A DNA stretch of 64,000 nucleotides, from positions 1 to 64,000 of the forward strand of contig NZ_BMEM01000001.1 in NCBI RefSeq assembly GCF_014636495.1. Direction: 5' to 3'. A program made the position numbers and the translations under genes. Position 1 is the stretch's first letter, and each line of letters opens with the position of its first letter. This document shows, piece after piece, positions 39,641-50,591 of this stretch. Source of the stretch: Ornithinimicrobium tianjinense. Lineage in GTDB: Bacteria; Actinomycetota; Actinomycetes; Actinomycetales; Dermatophilaceae. Under the pieces are notes generated by a model. That model did not search any database. It had not been told where the DNA came from and worked only from the letters and a program-made list of their open reading frames with translations.

Positions 39641-40126
39641 TCAGCCGGCGTCGCGCTCCACGATCTCCTTGATCACGGCGAGCGTGCTGGGGATGCTGGC
39701 ATGGGCCGACTCCGTGCGGCGCGCCAGCACCGCGGCGGCCTCGTCGCCGTACTTGTCGGCATACATCCCGTGGAGTGCCGGCAGCACCTCCCACGCGTGG
39801 GTGAGCACCGTGCCGGACCCGTCCTCGGCGGGTCGCATCAGGTAGCTCCACCGCACGTAGCTCTGACCGACCTCCCAGGTGAACTCCTCACCCGGTCGCG
39901 CGGCCACCACCGTCGACGTGGTCGTCCACTCGCGAGTGCCGTCGTCGTTGTGCCCGAGGAAGCGGGCGCCCTCGCCGGTCCGGGCGGGGTCCTCCCATTC
40001 CGCACGACGGCACACCGGGGACCACTCTCCGGTCCGCGTGACGTCACTGACCACGGCATACACCGCCGCAGGGGGAGCGTCTACGACGATGCTGTCGCTG
40101 AACGTGAGCTCGTCGCTGGCAACCAT
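39641..40126 (-). CDS. SRPBCC (START-like) family protein
   Basis: A 161-residue protein of the polyketide-cyclase/START-like fold. The N-terminal FSDSIVVDAPPAAVYAVVSDVTRTGEWSP is the typical first strand and helix, and the SGTVLTHAWEVLPALHGMY region closes the ligand cavity. Such proteins bind or modify hydrophobic ligands; no substrate is suggested. The ATG at 40126 is chosen because TAGAGT ends 7 bases upstream, whereas the ATG at 40132 would be too close. Its promoter is back to back with the dnaK control region. Confidence 0.82.
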   Translation of the reverse strand: MVASDELTFSDSIVVDAPPAAVYAVVSDVTRTGEWSPVCRRAEWEDPARTGEGARFLGHNDDGTREWTTTSTVVAARPGEEFTWEVGQSYVRWSYLMRPAEDGSGTVLTHAWEVLPALHGMYADKYGDEAAAVLARRTESAHASIPSTLAVIKEIVERDAG

Positions 40127-40274
40127 GGCCATCACTCTAGGCAGCTGTAGGTTCTTGCTCGACCTGGCGGGGGAGGGGCTCATGACCTGCGAACCGACGT
40201 ATCGGCAAGACGCCACAGGTCCCGCTAACTCGTCGGATGACAGGCCCAGGTGGAACAGGACGACACGCGTCAAC

Positions 40275-40295
40275 GTTGAGTCTGGTGAACTCAAC
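40275..40295. promoter_or_regulatory. HAIR operator for HspR, site 1
   Basis: GTTGAGT-N7-ACTCAAC at 40275-40295 matches the actinobacterial HspR-associated inverted repeat (TTGAGT-N7-ACTCAA) perfectly. It lies 17 bases upstream of the -35 box of the dnaK promoter. HspR is encoded as the last gene of the operon, giving an autoregulatory loop. Confidence 0.9.
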
Positions 40296-40311
40296 TTCAG
40301 TGAGCCCCAAC

Positions 40312-40340
40312 TTGACAACGTCGGGGTCCGGGCACAGGGT
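40312..40340 (+). promoter_or_regulatory. dnaK operon promoter
   Basis: A consensus -35 box TTGACA (40312-40317) is separated by exactly 17 bases from CAGGGT (40335-40340), a fair -10. The expected transcription start is near 40347, about 70 bases before the dnaK ATG. One HspR site lies just upstream and a weaker one overlaps the start region. Confidence 0.8.
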
Positions 40341-40359
40341 TGAGTGCAGACGTGTCAAC
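40339..40359. promoter_or_regulatory. Degenerate HAIR operator, site 2
   Basis: GTTGAGT-N7-TGTCAAC overlaps the -10 box and the predicted transcription start of dnaK. The left half is perfect and the right half has two mismatches to ACTCAA. It could allow cooperative HspR binding with site 1. Confidence 0.6.
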
Positions 40360-40418
40360 CTCACTCACTCGTCCGTCCCGGGCGGGCGAGATGCACCGCA
40401 TACCAAAGGAGAACCCGC

Positions 40419-42322
<1,904 letters not shown>

Positions 42323-42326
<4 letters not shown>

Positions 42327-43006
42327 CGGACACCCACGCCACCCCCGGCGGCCCCCAGGATCCTCGACGCGAGGAGGAGGCCGCCGGGCGGGGCCCGGTG
42401 ATCCGCGACAAGCGGGTCATCGACCCCGAGACCGGTGAGGTGCGCAAGCCGGCCGACCACCAGCCCGAGCCCCACGAGGCCTCCGGCGCCGAGTCGGACA
42501 GCAGCTTCGGCGGCGACGTCGGTGACGCCCTGCCGGGCGCCGCGGGCGAGCCGCACCCGGACACCGCCCTCGCGGCGGAGCGTCTGGAGGAGATGCGCCG
42601 GATGCAGGCGGAGTTCGTCAACTTCCGCAACCGCACCCAGCGCGAGCGGGAGGCGGACCGCGGTCGGGCCACGGGCGCTGTCGTCGAGGCCCTCCTGCCC
42701 GTGCTGGACGACATCCACTCGGCCCGCGAGCACGGCGACATCTCCGAGGGCAGCCCTTTCGCCGCCATCGCCGACAAGCTGGAGCAGGCTCTCGGCCGGT
42801 TCGGTGTCGAGCGGGTCGGTCACGTCGGCGAGGTCTTCGACCCGACCGTCCACGAGGCGCTCATGCACGTCCCGGCCGACAGCCCGGGCGTCGAGATCCC
42901 CGAGGGCGCGACGGAGATGACGATCGTGCAGGTCATGCAGCCGGGCTTCAAGATCGGCGACCAGGTCGTCCGGCCCGCGCGCGTCGCGGTCGCCGACCCC
43001 GCCTGA
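42323..43006 (+). CDS. grpE: Nucleotide exchange factor GrpE
   Basis: A 227-residue GrpE. A long acidic, disordered N-terminal part (about 1-90) precedes the coiled coil ([20 protein letters not shown]) and the beta domain ([20 protein letters not shown], then [18 protein letters not shown]). It releases ADP from DnaK. The GTG at 42323 overlaps the dnaK stop as GTGA, giving translational coupling. A 114-base hairpin separates it from dnaJ. Confidence 0.96.
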
Positions 43007-43036
43007 CCACGCCCGACCGCGCGTCTGCCCCTCCGC

Positions 43037-43150
43037 GACCGAGCGTCTCGTGTGGTTGGCTCAGTGAGGACCGGGCGCGTGATGTGGTTGCTCCAGCCAC
43101 CACATCACGCGTCCGGTGGGCCCCACGGCAACCACTTGAGACGCTCGGTC
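43037..43150. repeat. Nested 114-base hairpin between grpE and dnaJ
   Basis: The outer arms GACCGAGCGTCTCGTGTGGT (from 43037) and CAACCACTTGAGACGCTCGG (to 43150) are complementary at 20 of 22 positions. An inner hairpin GCGTGATGTGGT (43077-43088) pairs perfectly with 43099-43110. It fills most of the 208-base gap within the chaperone operon and could act as a partial terminator or an mRNA processing or stability element. Confidence 0.85.
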
Positions 43151-43214
43151 GGAGGGGGCGGCCGACCGCACACCACAAGACAGCAGACCACCACCCCGAG
43201 GAGGTGAGGACCGG

Positions 43215-44231
43215 ATGGTCAGCCAGGACTGGATGGAGAAGGACTTCTACGCGATCCTCGGCGTCCCCAAGGACGTCGACGCCAAGACGCTGAAGAAGAC
43301 CTACCGCAAGCTCGCGCGCGACTGGCACCCCGACTCCAAGCCGGGGGACAAGGCGGCGGAGCAGAAGTTCAAGGACATCGGCGAGGCGTACGCCGTCCTC
43401 TCCGACCCCGAGCAGCGCAAGCAGTACGACGCCATCCGCGCCATGGGCGGCGGTGCGCGCTTCCAGGCGGGCGGCGGCCCCGGCGGGGCCGGCGGCTTCG
43501 AGGACGTCTTCGCCCAGATGTTCGGCGGGGGCGGGGGCGCGCAGAACGTGCGCTTCGGCACCGGGGGCGGCGGGATCGACCTCGAGGACCTGCTCGGCGC
43601 CTTCGGCGGTGGCGGCGGGTTCCAGCAGGGCGGGCAGGGTTTCCCGGGCGGCTTCGGGGGCGCTCGCGGCGGTATGCCGCGTGGCCAGGACGTGCAGGCC
43701 CGCACCACGATCGACTTCACCGCTGCCGCGCACGGCGACACCGTGACGCTGAGCAGCCCCGACGGCGGGCGCATCACCACCCGCATCCCGGCGGGCGTCA
43801 AGGACGGCCAGAAGATCCGGCTGCGCGGCAAGGGCATGCCCTCACCGGTGCAGGGCGGGGAGCCCGGCGACATGTTCCTCAACGTCACGGTGACCCCGCA
43901 CCCGGTCTTCGGCCGCGACGGCGACAACCTCACCGTCGACGTGCCCGTCACCTTCGCCGAGGCCGCCCTCGGCGCCACCGTGCCCGTGCCGACCCTGGAC
44001 GGTGGCACCGTGAAGGTGCGCGTCGCGCCCGGCACGCCGTCGGGCCGGGTGCTGCGCGTGAAGGGCCGCGGTATCGCGACCAGCAAGGCGACCGGAGACC
44101 TGCTCGCGCGGGTCCAGGTGGTCGTCCCGCAGAAGCTGTCGGACAAGGCCCGCGAGGCGGTCGAGGCGCTGCAGGCCGAGGACGAGGGGCACGACCCGCG
44201 CGCCGACCTGATGCGCCGCGCGCGGGGGTGA
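43215..44231 (+). CDS. dnaJ: J-domain co-chaperone lacking the zinc finger
   Basis: A 338-residue DnaJ-type protein. The J domain is at about 9-72 with the HPD motif in LARDWHPDSKPG, then a Gly/Phe-rich region (about 77-155) and two C-terminal beta domains (RGQDVQARTTIDFTAAAHG, VTPHPVFGRDGDNLTVDVPV). The cysteine-rich zinc finger of class A DnaJ is absent: no cysteine occurs anywhere. It is thus a class B (CbpA-like) protein placed in the dnaJ position. The ATG at 43215 has GAGGTGAGG upstream. hspR follows 3 bases after its stop. Confidence 0.93.
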   Translation: MVSQDWMEKDFYAILGVPKDVDAKTLKKTYRKLARDWHPDSKPGDKAAEQKFKDIGEAYAVLSDPEQRKQYDAIRAMGGGARFQAGGGPGGAGGFEDVFAQMFGGGGGAQNVRFGTGGGGIDLEDLLGAFGGGGGFQQGGQGFPGGFGGARGGMPRGQDVQARTTIDFTAAAHGDTVTLSSPDGGRITTRIPAGVKDGQKIRLRGKGMPSPVQGGEPGDMFLNVTVTPHPVFGRDGDNLTVDVPVTFAEAALGATVPVPTLDGGTVKVRVAPGTPSGRVLRVKGRGIATSKATGDLLARVQVVVPQKLSDKAREAVEALQAEDEGHDPRADLMRRARG

Positions 44232-44234
44232 CCC

Positions 44235-44675
44235 ATGCTCGACCGTGACACCCCCGTCTACGTCATCTCGGTCGCGGCCGAGCTGGCCGGGATGCACGCG
44301 CAGACCCTGCGGCAGTACGACCGGCTCGGTCTCGTGGTGCCCTCGCGCACCCGTGGCGGCGGTCGGCGCTACTCCTCCCACGACGTCGACCGGCTCCGCG
44401 AGGTGCAGCGGCTCTCGGGCGAGGGCGTGAGCCTGGCCGGGATCCAGCGCATCCTCGACCTCGAGAACCAGGTGGCGGCCCTGCGCTCGCGGCTCAGCCA
44501 GGTCCTCACCGAGAACGAGCAGCTGCGCAACCGCGTCGGCCAGGGGCGTCGTGTCTTCGCCGCCGGGGTCGGCGGCGAGGTCGTCCCCATGCCCGCGGGG
44601 CGGCGGCCCGGTCAGCGCCCCGGCAGCACCGCGCTGGCGCTGTGGCGCCCCCCGGGCTGGCCGTTCACCGACTGA
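44235..44675 (+). CDS. hspR: MerR-family heat-shock repressor HspR
   Basis: A 146-residue MerR-type regulator. The HTH (YVISVAAELAGMHAQTLRQY) and wing (RTRGGGRRYSSHDVDRLREV) are followed by a dimerisation helix (QVAALRSRLSQVLTENEQL). HspR represses dnaK and clpB at HAIR sites in actinobacteria, and such sites occur here at 40275-40295, 40339-40359 and 62918-62942. Its ATG follows the dnaJ stop by 3 bases, so it is co-transcribed and autoregulated. Confidence 0.95.
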   Translation: MLDRDTPVYVISVAAELAGMHAQTLRQYDRLGLVVPSRTRGGGRRYSSHDVDRLREVQRLSGEGVSLAGIQRILDLENQVAALRSRLSQVLTENEQLRNRVGQGRRVFAAGVGGEVVPMPAGRRPGQRPGSTALALWRPPGWPFTD

Positions 44676-44691
44676 CCGCGGCGCCTCGCGC

Positions 44692-45612
44692 TCAGCCGAG
44701 CACGCGCTCGAGGAAGGCGCGCGCGGGCGCGGCATACCGCTCGGGGAAGGTCACCGCGCAGCCGAGCGTCCACGCGCCGGCCTCCAGCTCACGCAGCCGC
44801 AGCCACGGCGCCAGCTCCTCCGCGGAGGGCTCCGGGCGCCCGCTCGCCCTGCAGTAGGCCCTCAACGCCTGCGCGCCGAGATCCGGCGTGGGACTGCGGG
44901 AGAGGACGGCGAGGTCCCACTCGACCGGCCCGCGGCAGGACTCCTCGAGGTCGTTCCAGACCCACCGCCCGTCGCGGTCGCGGAGCAGGTTGCCCCGGTG
45001 GGCGTCACCGTGGAGGACCACCTCGTCGGTGCCGCGGCCGACCGTCTGCTCCAGGGCGTCGAGATGCTCGTGCGTCAGGGCGGCGTGCTCCCGTGCGGAG
45101 AGCACGCCGCCCCGGCGTGAGTGGTGGAGCGCCTCGGTGATGAGCTCCCGCCCGGCCGGGAGTTGCGGCAGGTCGCTCCCCGCGCCGTCGAGAGCGGCGT
45201 GCCACGCCGCCAGGGCGGCGCCCGTCTCCTCGGGACCGGGACGGACGCCCCTGCCGCCGCCCACGTCGGTCCACAGAGACATCCAGAGCCCGTCGACCTC
45301 GTGCGGCCCGGCGTCGATCCCGAGGTGGTCGGCCGGGGCCACCACGGGAGCGCCCGCCGCGTGGGCCACCCGACCCACCGCCACCTCCGTGGTCAGCCAC
45401 AGGCCCGGTGCCCGCCGCTGTGCACCCGTATGGGTCGACACGCGGGCCACGACCCCTGCCCTCGGCAGCCGCACCATGAGGGAACCGCGGTTGGCCAGCA
45501 CCTCGGGCTCGTCGGGCGGCAGCCCCAGGCGCGTCCACAGCGTGCCGAGGGCGGCCGTGCCGCGGGCGGTGGTACGCAGCGCCGTGGGTGACCGGTCGGT
45601 GTCGACTTCCAT
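44692..45612 (-). CDS. Aminoglycoside phosphotransferase-like (APH) family protein
   Basis: A 306-residue kinase-like protein. The catalytic loop VVLHGDAHRGNLLRDRDGRW (H-G-D-x-H-x-x-N) and the following WNDLEESCRGPVEWDLA (D of the metal site) are diagnostic of the APH/choline kinase fold. The substrate could be a small molecule or antibiotic and is not predictable. The ATG at 45612 has GGAGAG 6 bases upstream; an in-frame ATG at 45651 would lie 7 bases after the permease stop. It is probably co-transcribed with the upstream ABC-2 exporter genes. Confidence 0.83.
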   Translation of the reverse strand: MEVDTDRSPTALRTTARGTAALGTLWTRLGLPPDEPEVLANRGSLMVRLPRAGVVARVSTHTGAQRRAPGLWLTTEVAVGRVAHAAGAPVVAPADHLGIDAGPHEVDGLWMSLWTDVGGGRGVRPGPEETGAALAAWHAALDGAGSDLPQLPAGRELITEALHHSRRGGVLSAREHAALTHEHLDALEQTVGRGTDEVVLHGDAHRGNLLRDRDGRWVWNDLEESCRGPVEWDLAVLSRSPTPDLGAQALRAYCRASGRPEPSAEELAPWLRLRELEAGAWTLGCAVTFPERYAAPARAFLERVLG

Positions 45613-45658
45613 GTCTGGCTCTCCGGGCAGGGGGCGGGTGACCCGAGTCATTCTCGCG

Positions 45659-46480
45659 TCACTTCACCTCGCGACGCGCCACCCGCCAGCAGCCGATCGC
45701 CAGGGGCAGCCCGATCCACAGCGCGCTGGTGGTGCCGAGCTGGGCCCACTGCTCGCCCGTCATCCACCCGTCCCCGATCAGCGGCAGCTGAGCGGTCCCG
45801 AGCTCGAACCACGCGGCGTGCTCGCGCAGCCACGAGGTGGTCACGACGAGCACCGACGCCACGGTCGGGGTGAGGAAGTAGAGCACGATCCCCAGCGGCA
45901 CGTTGAGCAGCAGGGTGCCGAAGGCCACGCCCATGAGGACGCCGAGCGTCTGCAGGACGACCGCGCCGACCACGAGCGACCAGCCGTGCCACAGGTCGAC
46001 CTCGCCTCCTGCGCGCGTCATCGAGACCACGTGGGCGACGACGGCGAGCAGGACGGTGACGAGCAGGATCGCCAGGCCGAGCAGGACGACGGCGACCGTC
46101 TTGGCGCCCATGACCCGCAGCCGTCGCGGCTCCTGGGTGAAGGTCACCAGAGCCGTCCGCTGGCTCCACTCGTTGGCCGCGGTGATGACGCCCAGGACCG
46201 GGAGCAGCACGGCCTGGGGGATGTTGGCCGCGGTGAGCAGCGCGAAAAGCCCGGTGCCGTCCTGCCGTCCGATCCAGAGCGTCACGGCCATGACCGCCGC
46301 GGTGAGGAGCAGGATCGTGATCAGCAGCCAGCGTCCGGTGCGGGTGTCGACGAGCTTGCGCAGCTCGACCCCGACCAGGCGGGTGAAGGACAGCGCCGGC
46401 ACGTCCTCGATCTGCGGGAGGTATGCCGTCGCGCCCGTCCCTGGTGCGCCCGGCCGGGTGAGCTCGGAGGTGGCGCTCAT
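45659..46480 (-). CDS. ABC-2 type transporter permease
   Basis: A 273-residue membrane protein with about six hydrophobic helices, for example TGRWLLITILLLTAAVMAVTLW, TAANIPQAVLLPVLGVITAA, VAVVLLGLAILLVTVLLAVV and LLNVPLGIVLYFLTPTVASVL. The NEWSQRTALVTFTQEPRR element after helix 2 is a common ABC-2 motif. The ATG at 46480 overlaps the ATPase stop by four bases. It forms an exporter with that ATPase. The divergent sensor kinase suggests stress- or drug-responsive export. Confidence 0.88.
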   Translation of the reverse strand: MSATSELTRPGAPGTGATAYLPQIEDVPALSFTRLVGVELRKLVDTRTGRWLLITILLLTAAVMAVTLWIGRQDGTGLFALLTAANIPQAVLLPVLGVITAANEWSQRTALVTFTQEPRRLRVMGAKTVAVVLLGLAILLVTVLLAVVAHVVSMTRAGGEVDLWHGWSLVVGAVVLQTLGVLMGVAFGTLLLNVPLGIVLYFLTPTVASVLVVTTSWLREHAAWFELGTAQLPLIGDGWMTGEQWAQLGTTSALWIGLPLAIGCWRVARREVK

Positions 46481-47394
46481 GCCGAGACCTCCTCGGTGCG
46501 CTCCTGGCGGGCCTGGTCGGCGGTGAGCTGGAGGAACATCTCCTCCAGCCGGCCCGCGGAGCTCTCCGCCAGGTGGGTCACGGGGACCCCGGCCGTGAGG
46601 GCGATCCGGGCCACCTGCGCCCTGGTGGCGTTGGTGACCAGATCCTCGCCGCGCAGGTCGACCTGGTGGCCCGCCCCGCGCAGCTCGGCAGCCAGGCGGG
46701 CACGCTCACCCTCGGGGGTGCCCACGACGGTCTGGCCGTGGCCCGCGAGCAGCTCCTCCTGGGTGCCCTCGGCCACGATCCGTCCGCCGCCGATCATCAC
46801 GATGTCGTGGGCCACCTGCTCCACCTCGTGCAGCAGGTGCGAGCTGAGCAGCACCGTTCCGCCCTGGTCCGCGAAGTCGCGCAGCAGCCCGCGCATCCAC
46901 CGGATCCCGGCGGGGTCGAGCCCGTTGGCGGGCTCGTCGAGCACGAGCACCTGGGGCTCGCCGATCAGCGCGCCGGCCAGGCCGAGGCGCTGCCGCATCC
47001 CGAGCGAGTAGTTGCCGACGCGACGCTCGGCCTCGCGGCTCGTGAGCCCCACCCGCTCGAGCGCGCGGTCGACGGCGTGGCGGGGCATCCCGGCCATCGC
47101 CGCCGCGAGGACGAGCGTCTCGCGTCCGGTCCGGCCGGCGTGCTGCGCCGCGGCATCGAGCATGACCCCCACGTGGCGGGCGGGCGTCGGCAGAGAACGG
47201 TAGGGCCGGCCCAGCACGAGGGCGGAGCCCGAGCTGGGCACGGTCAGCCCGACCAGCATCCGCATCGCGGTGGACTTGCCCGCCCCGTTGGGGCCGAGGA
47301 AGCCGGTGACCCGGCCGGGGCGTGCGGTGAAGGTGATGTCGTCGACGGCGGTGAAGGAGCCGTAGCGTTTCGTGAGGTTCTCGATCTGGATCAT
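46477..47394 (-). CDS. ABC transporter ATP-binding protein (DrrA/CcmA type)
   Basis: A 305-residue ATPase of the ABC-2 exporter class. Walker A GPNGAGKS is near residues 38-45, the signature YSLGMRQR and Walker B VLVLDEP follow, and H in LLSSHLLHEVEQVAHDI is the switch. The C-terminal extension (about 225-305) is typical of DrrA-like proteins. The ATG at 47394 starts the conserved MIQIENLTKRYG. It is coupled to the permease by a 4-base overlap and divergent from the two-component genes at 47520. Confidence 0.92.
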   Translation of the reverse strand: MIQIENLTKRYGSFTAVDDITFTARPGRVTGFLGPNGAGKSTAMRMLVGLTVPSSGSALVLGRPYRSLPTPARHVGVMLDAAAQHAGRTGRETLVLAAAMAGMPRHAVDRALERVGLTSREAERRVGNYSLGMRQRLGLAGALIGEPQVLVLDEPANGLDPAGIRWMRGLLRDFADQGGTVLLSSHLLHEVEQVAHDIVMIGGGRIVAEGTQEELLAGHGQTVVGTPEGERARLAAELRGAGHQVDLRGEDLVTNATRAQVARIALTAGVPVTHLAESSAGRLEEMFLQLTADQARQERTEEVSA

Positions 47395-47519
47395 GGACCC
47401 AGCCTCGTCCCGCCGGACCTGCCCCCACATCGGTCGTCGGTCGGCGCCGCGGGTGTCCTTGGTCTGCGGCTCGGGGCGCGACGGCATACCGAAGTAGGGG
47501 GTGCCGGGGCCGATGGGCG

Positions 47520-48818
47520 GTGGGTGCCGTGCAGCCTCTGCACGTCCCTCCCCGTGAGGAGTTCGAGCGGCTGCCCCTGTGGAAGAACGCCTGGCGGCTC
47601 GCGATGGCCTGGGTCCTCGGCCTGATCCTCTTCCTCATCTACATCGCGCCGGTGGTGATGGCGTCCGAGACGGGGTCGGCGCCGGAGACGGACGCCGTCC
47701 TCGGGCTGATCCTGCTCGACCTCCTCGTGGGCCACGTGATCCTCGTCCTGGCGGCGTTCCGGCGGCGGGCGCCCGTGGCGATCGCCGTGGTCACGATGGC
47801 GCTGACGACCGTCTCTGCGTGGGGTGTGCCGGCGGCCTTCCTCGTGGTGTTCTCCCTGGCCACCCGGCGCCGGCTCCTGCCTCTGGTCTGGCTCGGCCTG
47901 CTCAACGTCGCAGCGGGTCTGGTCCACGAGCACACCGTCGCCAAGGTCACGGTGCCGGCACAGTTCCGGGACAGCATCACCGGCCAGGGCGCGCTCCTCG
48001 ACGGGCTGGTCTACGCGGTCCTCGTGTCGCTCTTCTACGTCGTCGTCGTGCTGATCGGCTGGAACATCGGCTCGCGTCGCGAGCTGGTCGCGAGCTGGCG
48101 GCAGCAGGCCGAGACCGCCAACCGGGAACAGGCCGCGCGGGTGGCGCAGGCCCAGCTGGCGGAGCGCGCCCGGATCGCCCGGGAGATGCACGACGTGCTG
48201 GCGCACCGGCTCTCCCTCGTCGCGATGCACGCCGGCGTCCTGGCCCACCGACCCGACCTGTCGGAGGAGGAGCGCGCGGAGGCCACCGAGGTGGTGCGCG
48301 CCGGCACGCACCAGGCGCTGGAGGAGCTGCGCGAGGTGCTGGGGGTCCTGCGGACGGACGGTGACGCCGACGGGGGAGGCGTCGTCGGCGCCGTCGAGGC
48401 GCCCCAGCCGGGCCTGAGCGGCATACCCTCCCTCGTGGCGGAGGTGACCAGCAGCGGGCAGGAGGTGCGCCTGCTGGCGGACGCCGACCTGTGGCAGCGC
48501 TCGGTGTCGCTGCCGACGACGGTGGGGCGGCACGCCTACCGGGTCGTGCAGGAGGCGCTGACCAACGCGCGCAAGCACGCACCGGAACAGCCGGTGACGG
48601 TGCAGATCCACGGCGCGCCCGGGCAGGGACTGTCGGTGGAGATCCGCAACAGGGTGGTCCCTGACCGCGTCGGCACGCTTCCGGAGAGCGGCCGTGGGCT
48701 GACCGGGATGGCCGAGCGGGCCCAGCTGGCCGGCGGCACCTTCCGGGCCGGGGTCGAGGTCACCGAGTTCGTCGTGCTGGTCCGGCTGCCGTGGCCGGTG
48801 ACAGGGGAGGACGCATGA
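47520..48818 (+). CDS. Sensor histidine kinase (NarL-partner, HisKA_3 type)
   Basis: A 432-residue kinase. About five N-terminal transmembrane helices (29-49, 59-79, 85-112, 120-135, 160-183) precede the HisKA_3 region ERARIAREMHDVLAHRLSLV with phosphorylated H224 and an HATPase_c domain (VVQEALTNARKHAP, GRGLTGMAERAQLAGG). No extracytoplasmic sensor domain is present, so it may sense membrane state as LiaS/DesK types do. The start is uncertain: GTG 47520 or GTG 47529. It is coupled to the response regulator by a four-base overlap. Confidence 0.9.
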   Translation: MGAVQPLHVPPREEFERLPLWKNAWRLAMAWVLGLILFLIYIAPVVMASETGSAPETDAVLGLILLDLLVGHVILVLAAFRRRAPVAIAVVTMALTTVSAWGVPAAFLVVFSLATRRRLLPLVWLGLLNVAAGLVHEHTVAKVTVPAQFRDSITGQGALLDGLVYAVLVSLFYVVVVLIGWNIGSRRELVASWRQQAETANREQAARVAQAQLAERARIAREMHDVLAHRLSLVAMHAGVLAHRPDLSEEERAEATEVVRAGTHQALEELREVLGVLRTDGDADGGGVVGAVEAPQPGLSGIPSLVAEVTSSGQEVRLLADADLWQRSVSLPTTVGRHAYRVVQEALTNARKHAPEQPVTVQIHGAPGQGLSVEIRNRVVPDRVGTLPESGRGLTGMAERAQLAGGTFRAGVEVTEFVVLVRLPWPVTGEDA

Positions 48819-49504
48819 GCACAGGCAGGCCCAGGGTGGTCATCGTCGACGACGACCCGCTGGTGCGAGCGGGTCTACGGATGATGCTCGGCGGGCCCGA
48901 CGGCGTCGACGTCGTGGCCGAGGGTGACGACGGCGACACGGCCGTCGAGCTCGTCGGGCGGCACCGGCCCGACGTCGTGCTCATGGACATCCGGATGGCC
49001 AGGATGGACGGGCTCGCCGCCACGCGAGCGGTGCTGGAGACCTACCCCTCGACCAAGGTGCTCGTGCTGACCACCTTCGACGCCGACGACCACGTGGTGG
49101 AGGCGCTGCGCTCGGGCGCCCGGGGGTTCGTGCTCAAGGACACCCCGCCGCCCCGGCTGGTCGCCGCGGTCCACGAGGTGGCCGCGGGGGACCATGCGCT
49201 CTCACCGTCGGTGACGGCCCTGCTCGTCGACCGGGTCTCCGGGGCGATGCCAGCGGCGGGGGACCGCCGGGAGGACCGGGCACGCCTGGCCAGGGACCGC
49301 CTCGCCGTCCTCACCGAGCGTGAGCTCGAGGTGGCCAGGGCCGTGGCGGGCGGAGGTTCGAACGCGGACATCTCCCGTCAGCTCTACCTCGGCGTGCCCA
49401 CGGTCAAGGCGCACGTCTCGAGCATCCTCGCCAAGCTGGGGCTCTCCAACCGCGTCCAGGTCGCCCTGCTCGTCCACGACGCGGGGGAGGGGACGGCGAG
49501 CTAG
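48815..49504 (+). CDS. NarL/LuxR-type response regulator
   Basis: A 229-residue regulator. The receiver domain VVIVDDDPLVRAGLRMML has phospho-acceptor D in VVLMDIRMARMDG and the conserved K in GFVLKDTPP. The LuxR HTH is LTERELEVARAVAGGGSNAD, continuing through VPTVKAHVSSILAKLGL. The ATG at 48815 overlaps the kinase stop, and GGGGAGG lies just upstream. It probably controls the divergent ABC-2 exporter operon (47394 downward), a common arrangement, though no operator was identified. Confidence 0.93.
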   Translation: MSTGRPRVVIVDDDPLVRAGLRMMLGGPDGVDVVAEGDDGDTAVELVGRHRPDVVLMDIRMARMDGLAATRAVLETYPSTKVLVLTTFDADDHVVEALRSGARGFVLKDTPPPRLVAAVHEVAAGDHALSPSVTALLVDRVSGAMPAAGDRREDRARLARDRLAVLTERELEVARAVAGGGSNADISRQLYLGVPTVKAHVSSILAKLGLSNRVQVALLVHDAGEGTAS

Positions 49505-49529
49505 AGGCGTCGCCCGGGGCAGCGTTGCT

Positions 49530-50516
49530 CTACGGGAGGACGTCCGTCGCGGTGATCGTCTGGCGCAGGCCGTCCCTCAGGTCCCGGGACCGCCAGCCCA
49601 GCTCGCCGCGCGCCTTCTCCGCCGTCCCGACGTAGGACGCCAGCGCCGCGCGCATCGTCTCGGGGTGGTACTGGCCGGACAGCGGCACGCGCCCCTCCAG
49701 CGGCCCGAGCACCCGGCCGACGAGCCGCAGCACCGTCTCGGGCACCAGCACCGGGCCCTTCGTCCCGGCCAGGTCGGCGACCGTCCCGAGCAGCTCGGCC
49801 AGGGTGGCCGGCTCCCCGGCGAGCATGTAGGACTCGCCCACCCGCCCCCGCTCCATCGCGAGCAGGTGTCCGGCAGCGACGTCCTCGACGTGCGCCCACA
49901 TCAGCGTGCCCCCGTGCCGCGGCACCAGCGGACGCCGGCCCGAGGCGACCTGCGCGACATACCCGCCGACCTGTGAGGTGTCGCCCGGCCCGTAGATGCC
50001 GCCCGGCATGACGATGACCAGAGGCAGCCCCTGGGCCACCAGCTCGTCGGCGATGTGGTGGGCCTGCGCCTTCGTCCGGTCGTAGACGCTCAGGTGCTCG
50101 CCGTGGTGGCGGTAGGTCTCGTCGCGCACGGCGCCGCCGGTGTCGGAGTTGACCGCCAGCGTGCTGGTGTGGACGACCTTGCGTGTCCCTGCCCGCAACG
50201 CCGCGGTGAGCACGTTGCGCGTGCCGACCACATTGACCTGGTGCCCGAGCTCGGGCGTCGGGGAGCCGATCTGGTACCAGCCGGCCACGTGGAAGAGCCC
50301 GTCGACGCCACCGCCGTCCTCACCCCCGGTCAGCAGCGCGTCCAGCGCCCCGACGTCGTCGAGGTCGCCCTGGACGAGCGCGACCCCGAGGCGCTCGAGG
50401 CTCCCGGCCCGCTGCCGGGAGCGCACCAGGGCGACGACGTCGTGACCGGCCTCGCGGAGCTGACGGGCCAGGACGCCCCCGACGAAGCCGGTGGCTCCGG
50501 TGATCGCATAACGCAT
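49530..50516 (-). CDS. NAD-dependent epimerase/dehydratase family protein
   Basis: A 328-residue extended SDR. The nucleotide-binding motif [16 protein letters not shown] starts the protein, HVAGWYQIG and [17 protein letters not shown] follow, and the catalytic Y-x3-K is in [12 protein letters not shown]. The pattern fits dihydroflavonol-reductase/saccharide-epimerase-like enzymes. The ATG at 50516 begins the Rossmann strand (MRYAITG). Substrate unknown. Divergent from the flavin oxidoreductase gene with 75 bases between starts. Confidence 0.87.
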   Translation of the reverse strand: MRYAITGATGFVGGVLARQLREAGHDVVALVRSRQRAGSLERLGVALVQGDLDDVGALDALLTGGEDGGGVDGLFHVAGWYQIGSPTPELGHQVNVVGTRNVLTAALRAGTRKVVHTSTLAVNSDTGGAVRDETYRHHGEHLSVYDRTKAQAHHIADELVAQGLPLVIVMPGGIYGPGDTSQVGGYVAQVASGRRPLVPRHGGTLMWAHVEDVAAGHLLAMERGRVGESYMLAGEPATLAELLGTVADLAGTKGPVLVPETVLRLVGRVLGPLEGRVPLSGQYHPETMRAALASYVGTAEKARGELGWRSRDLRDGLRQTITATDVLP

Positions 50517-50591
50517 GGGCCCATGGTGCCGTGCGGAGCGCGCCGCCGGTTCACCGCGAGGGCCCGGGGCGCCCTTGCCATACTCGGGGAC

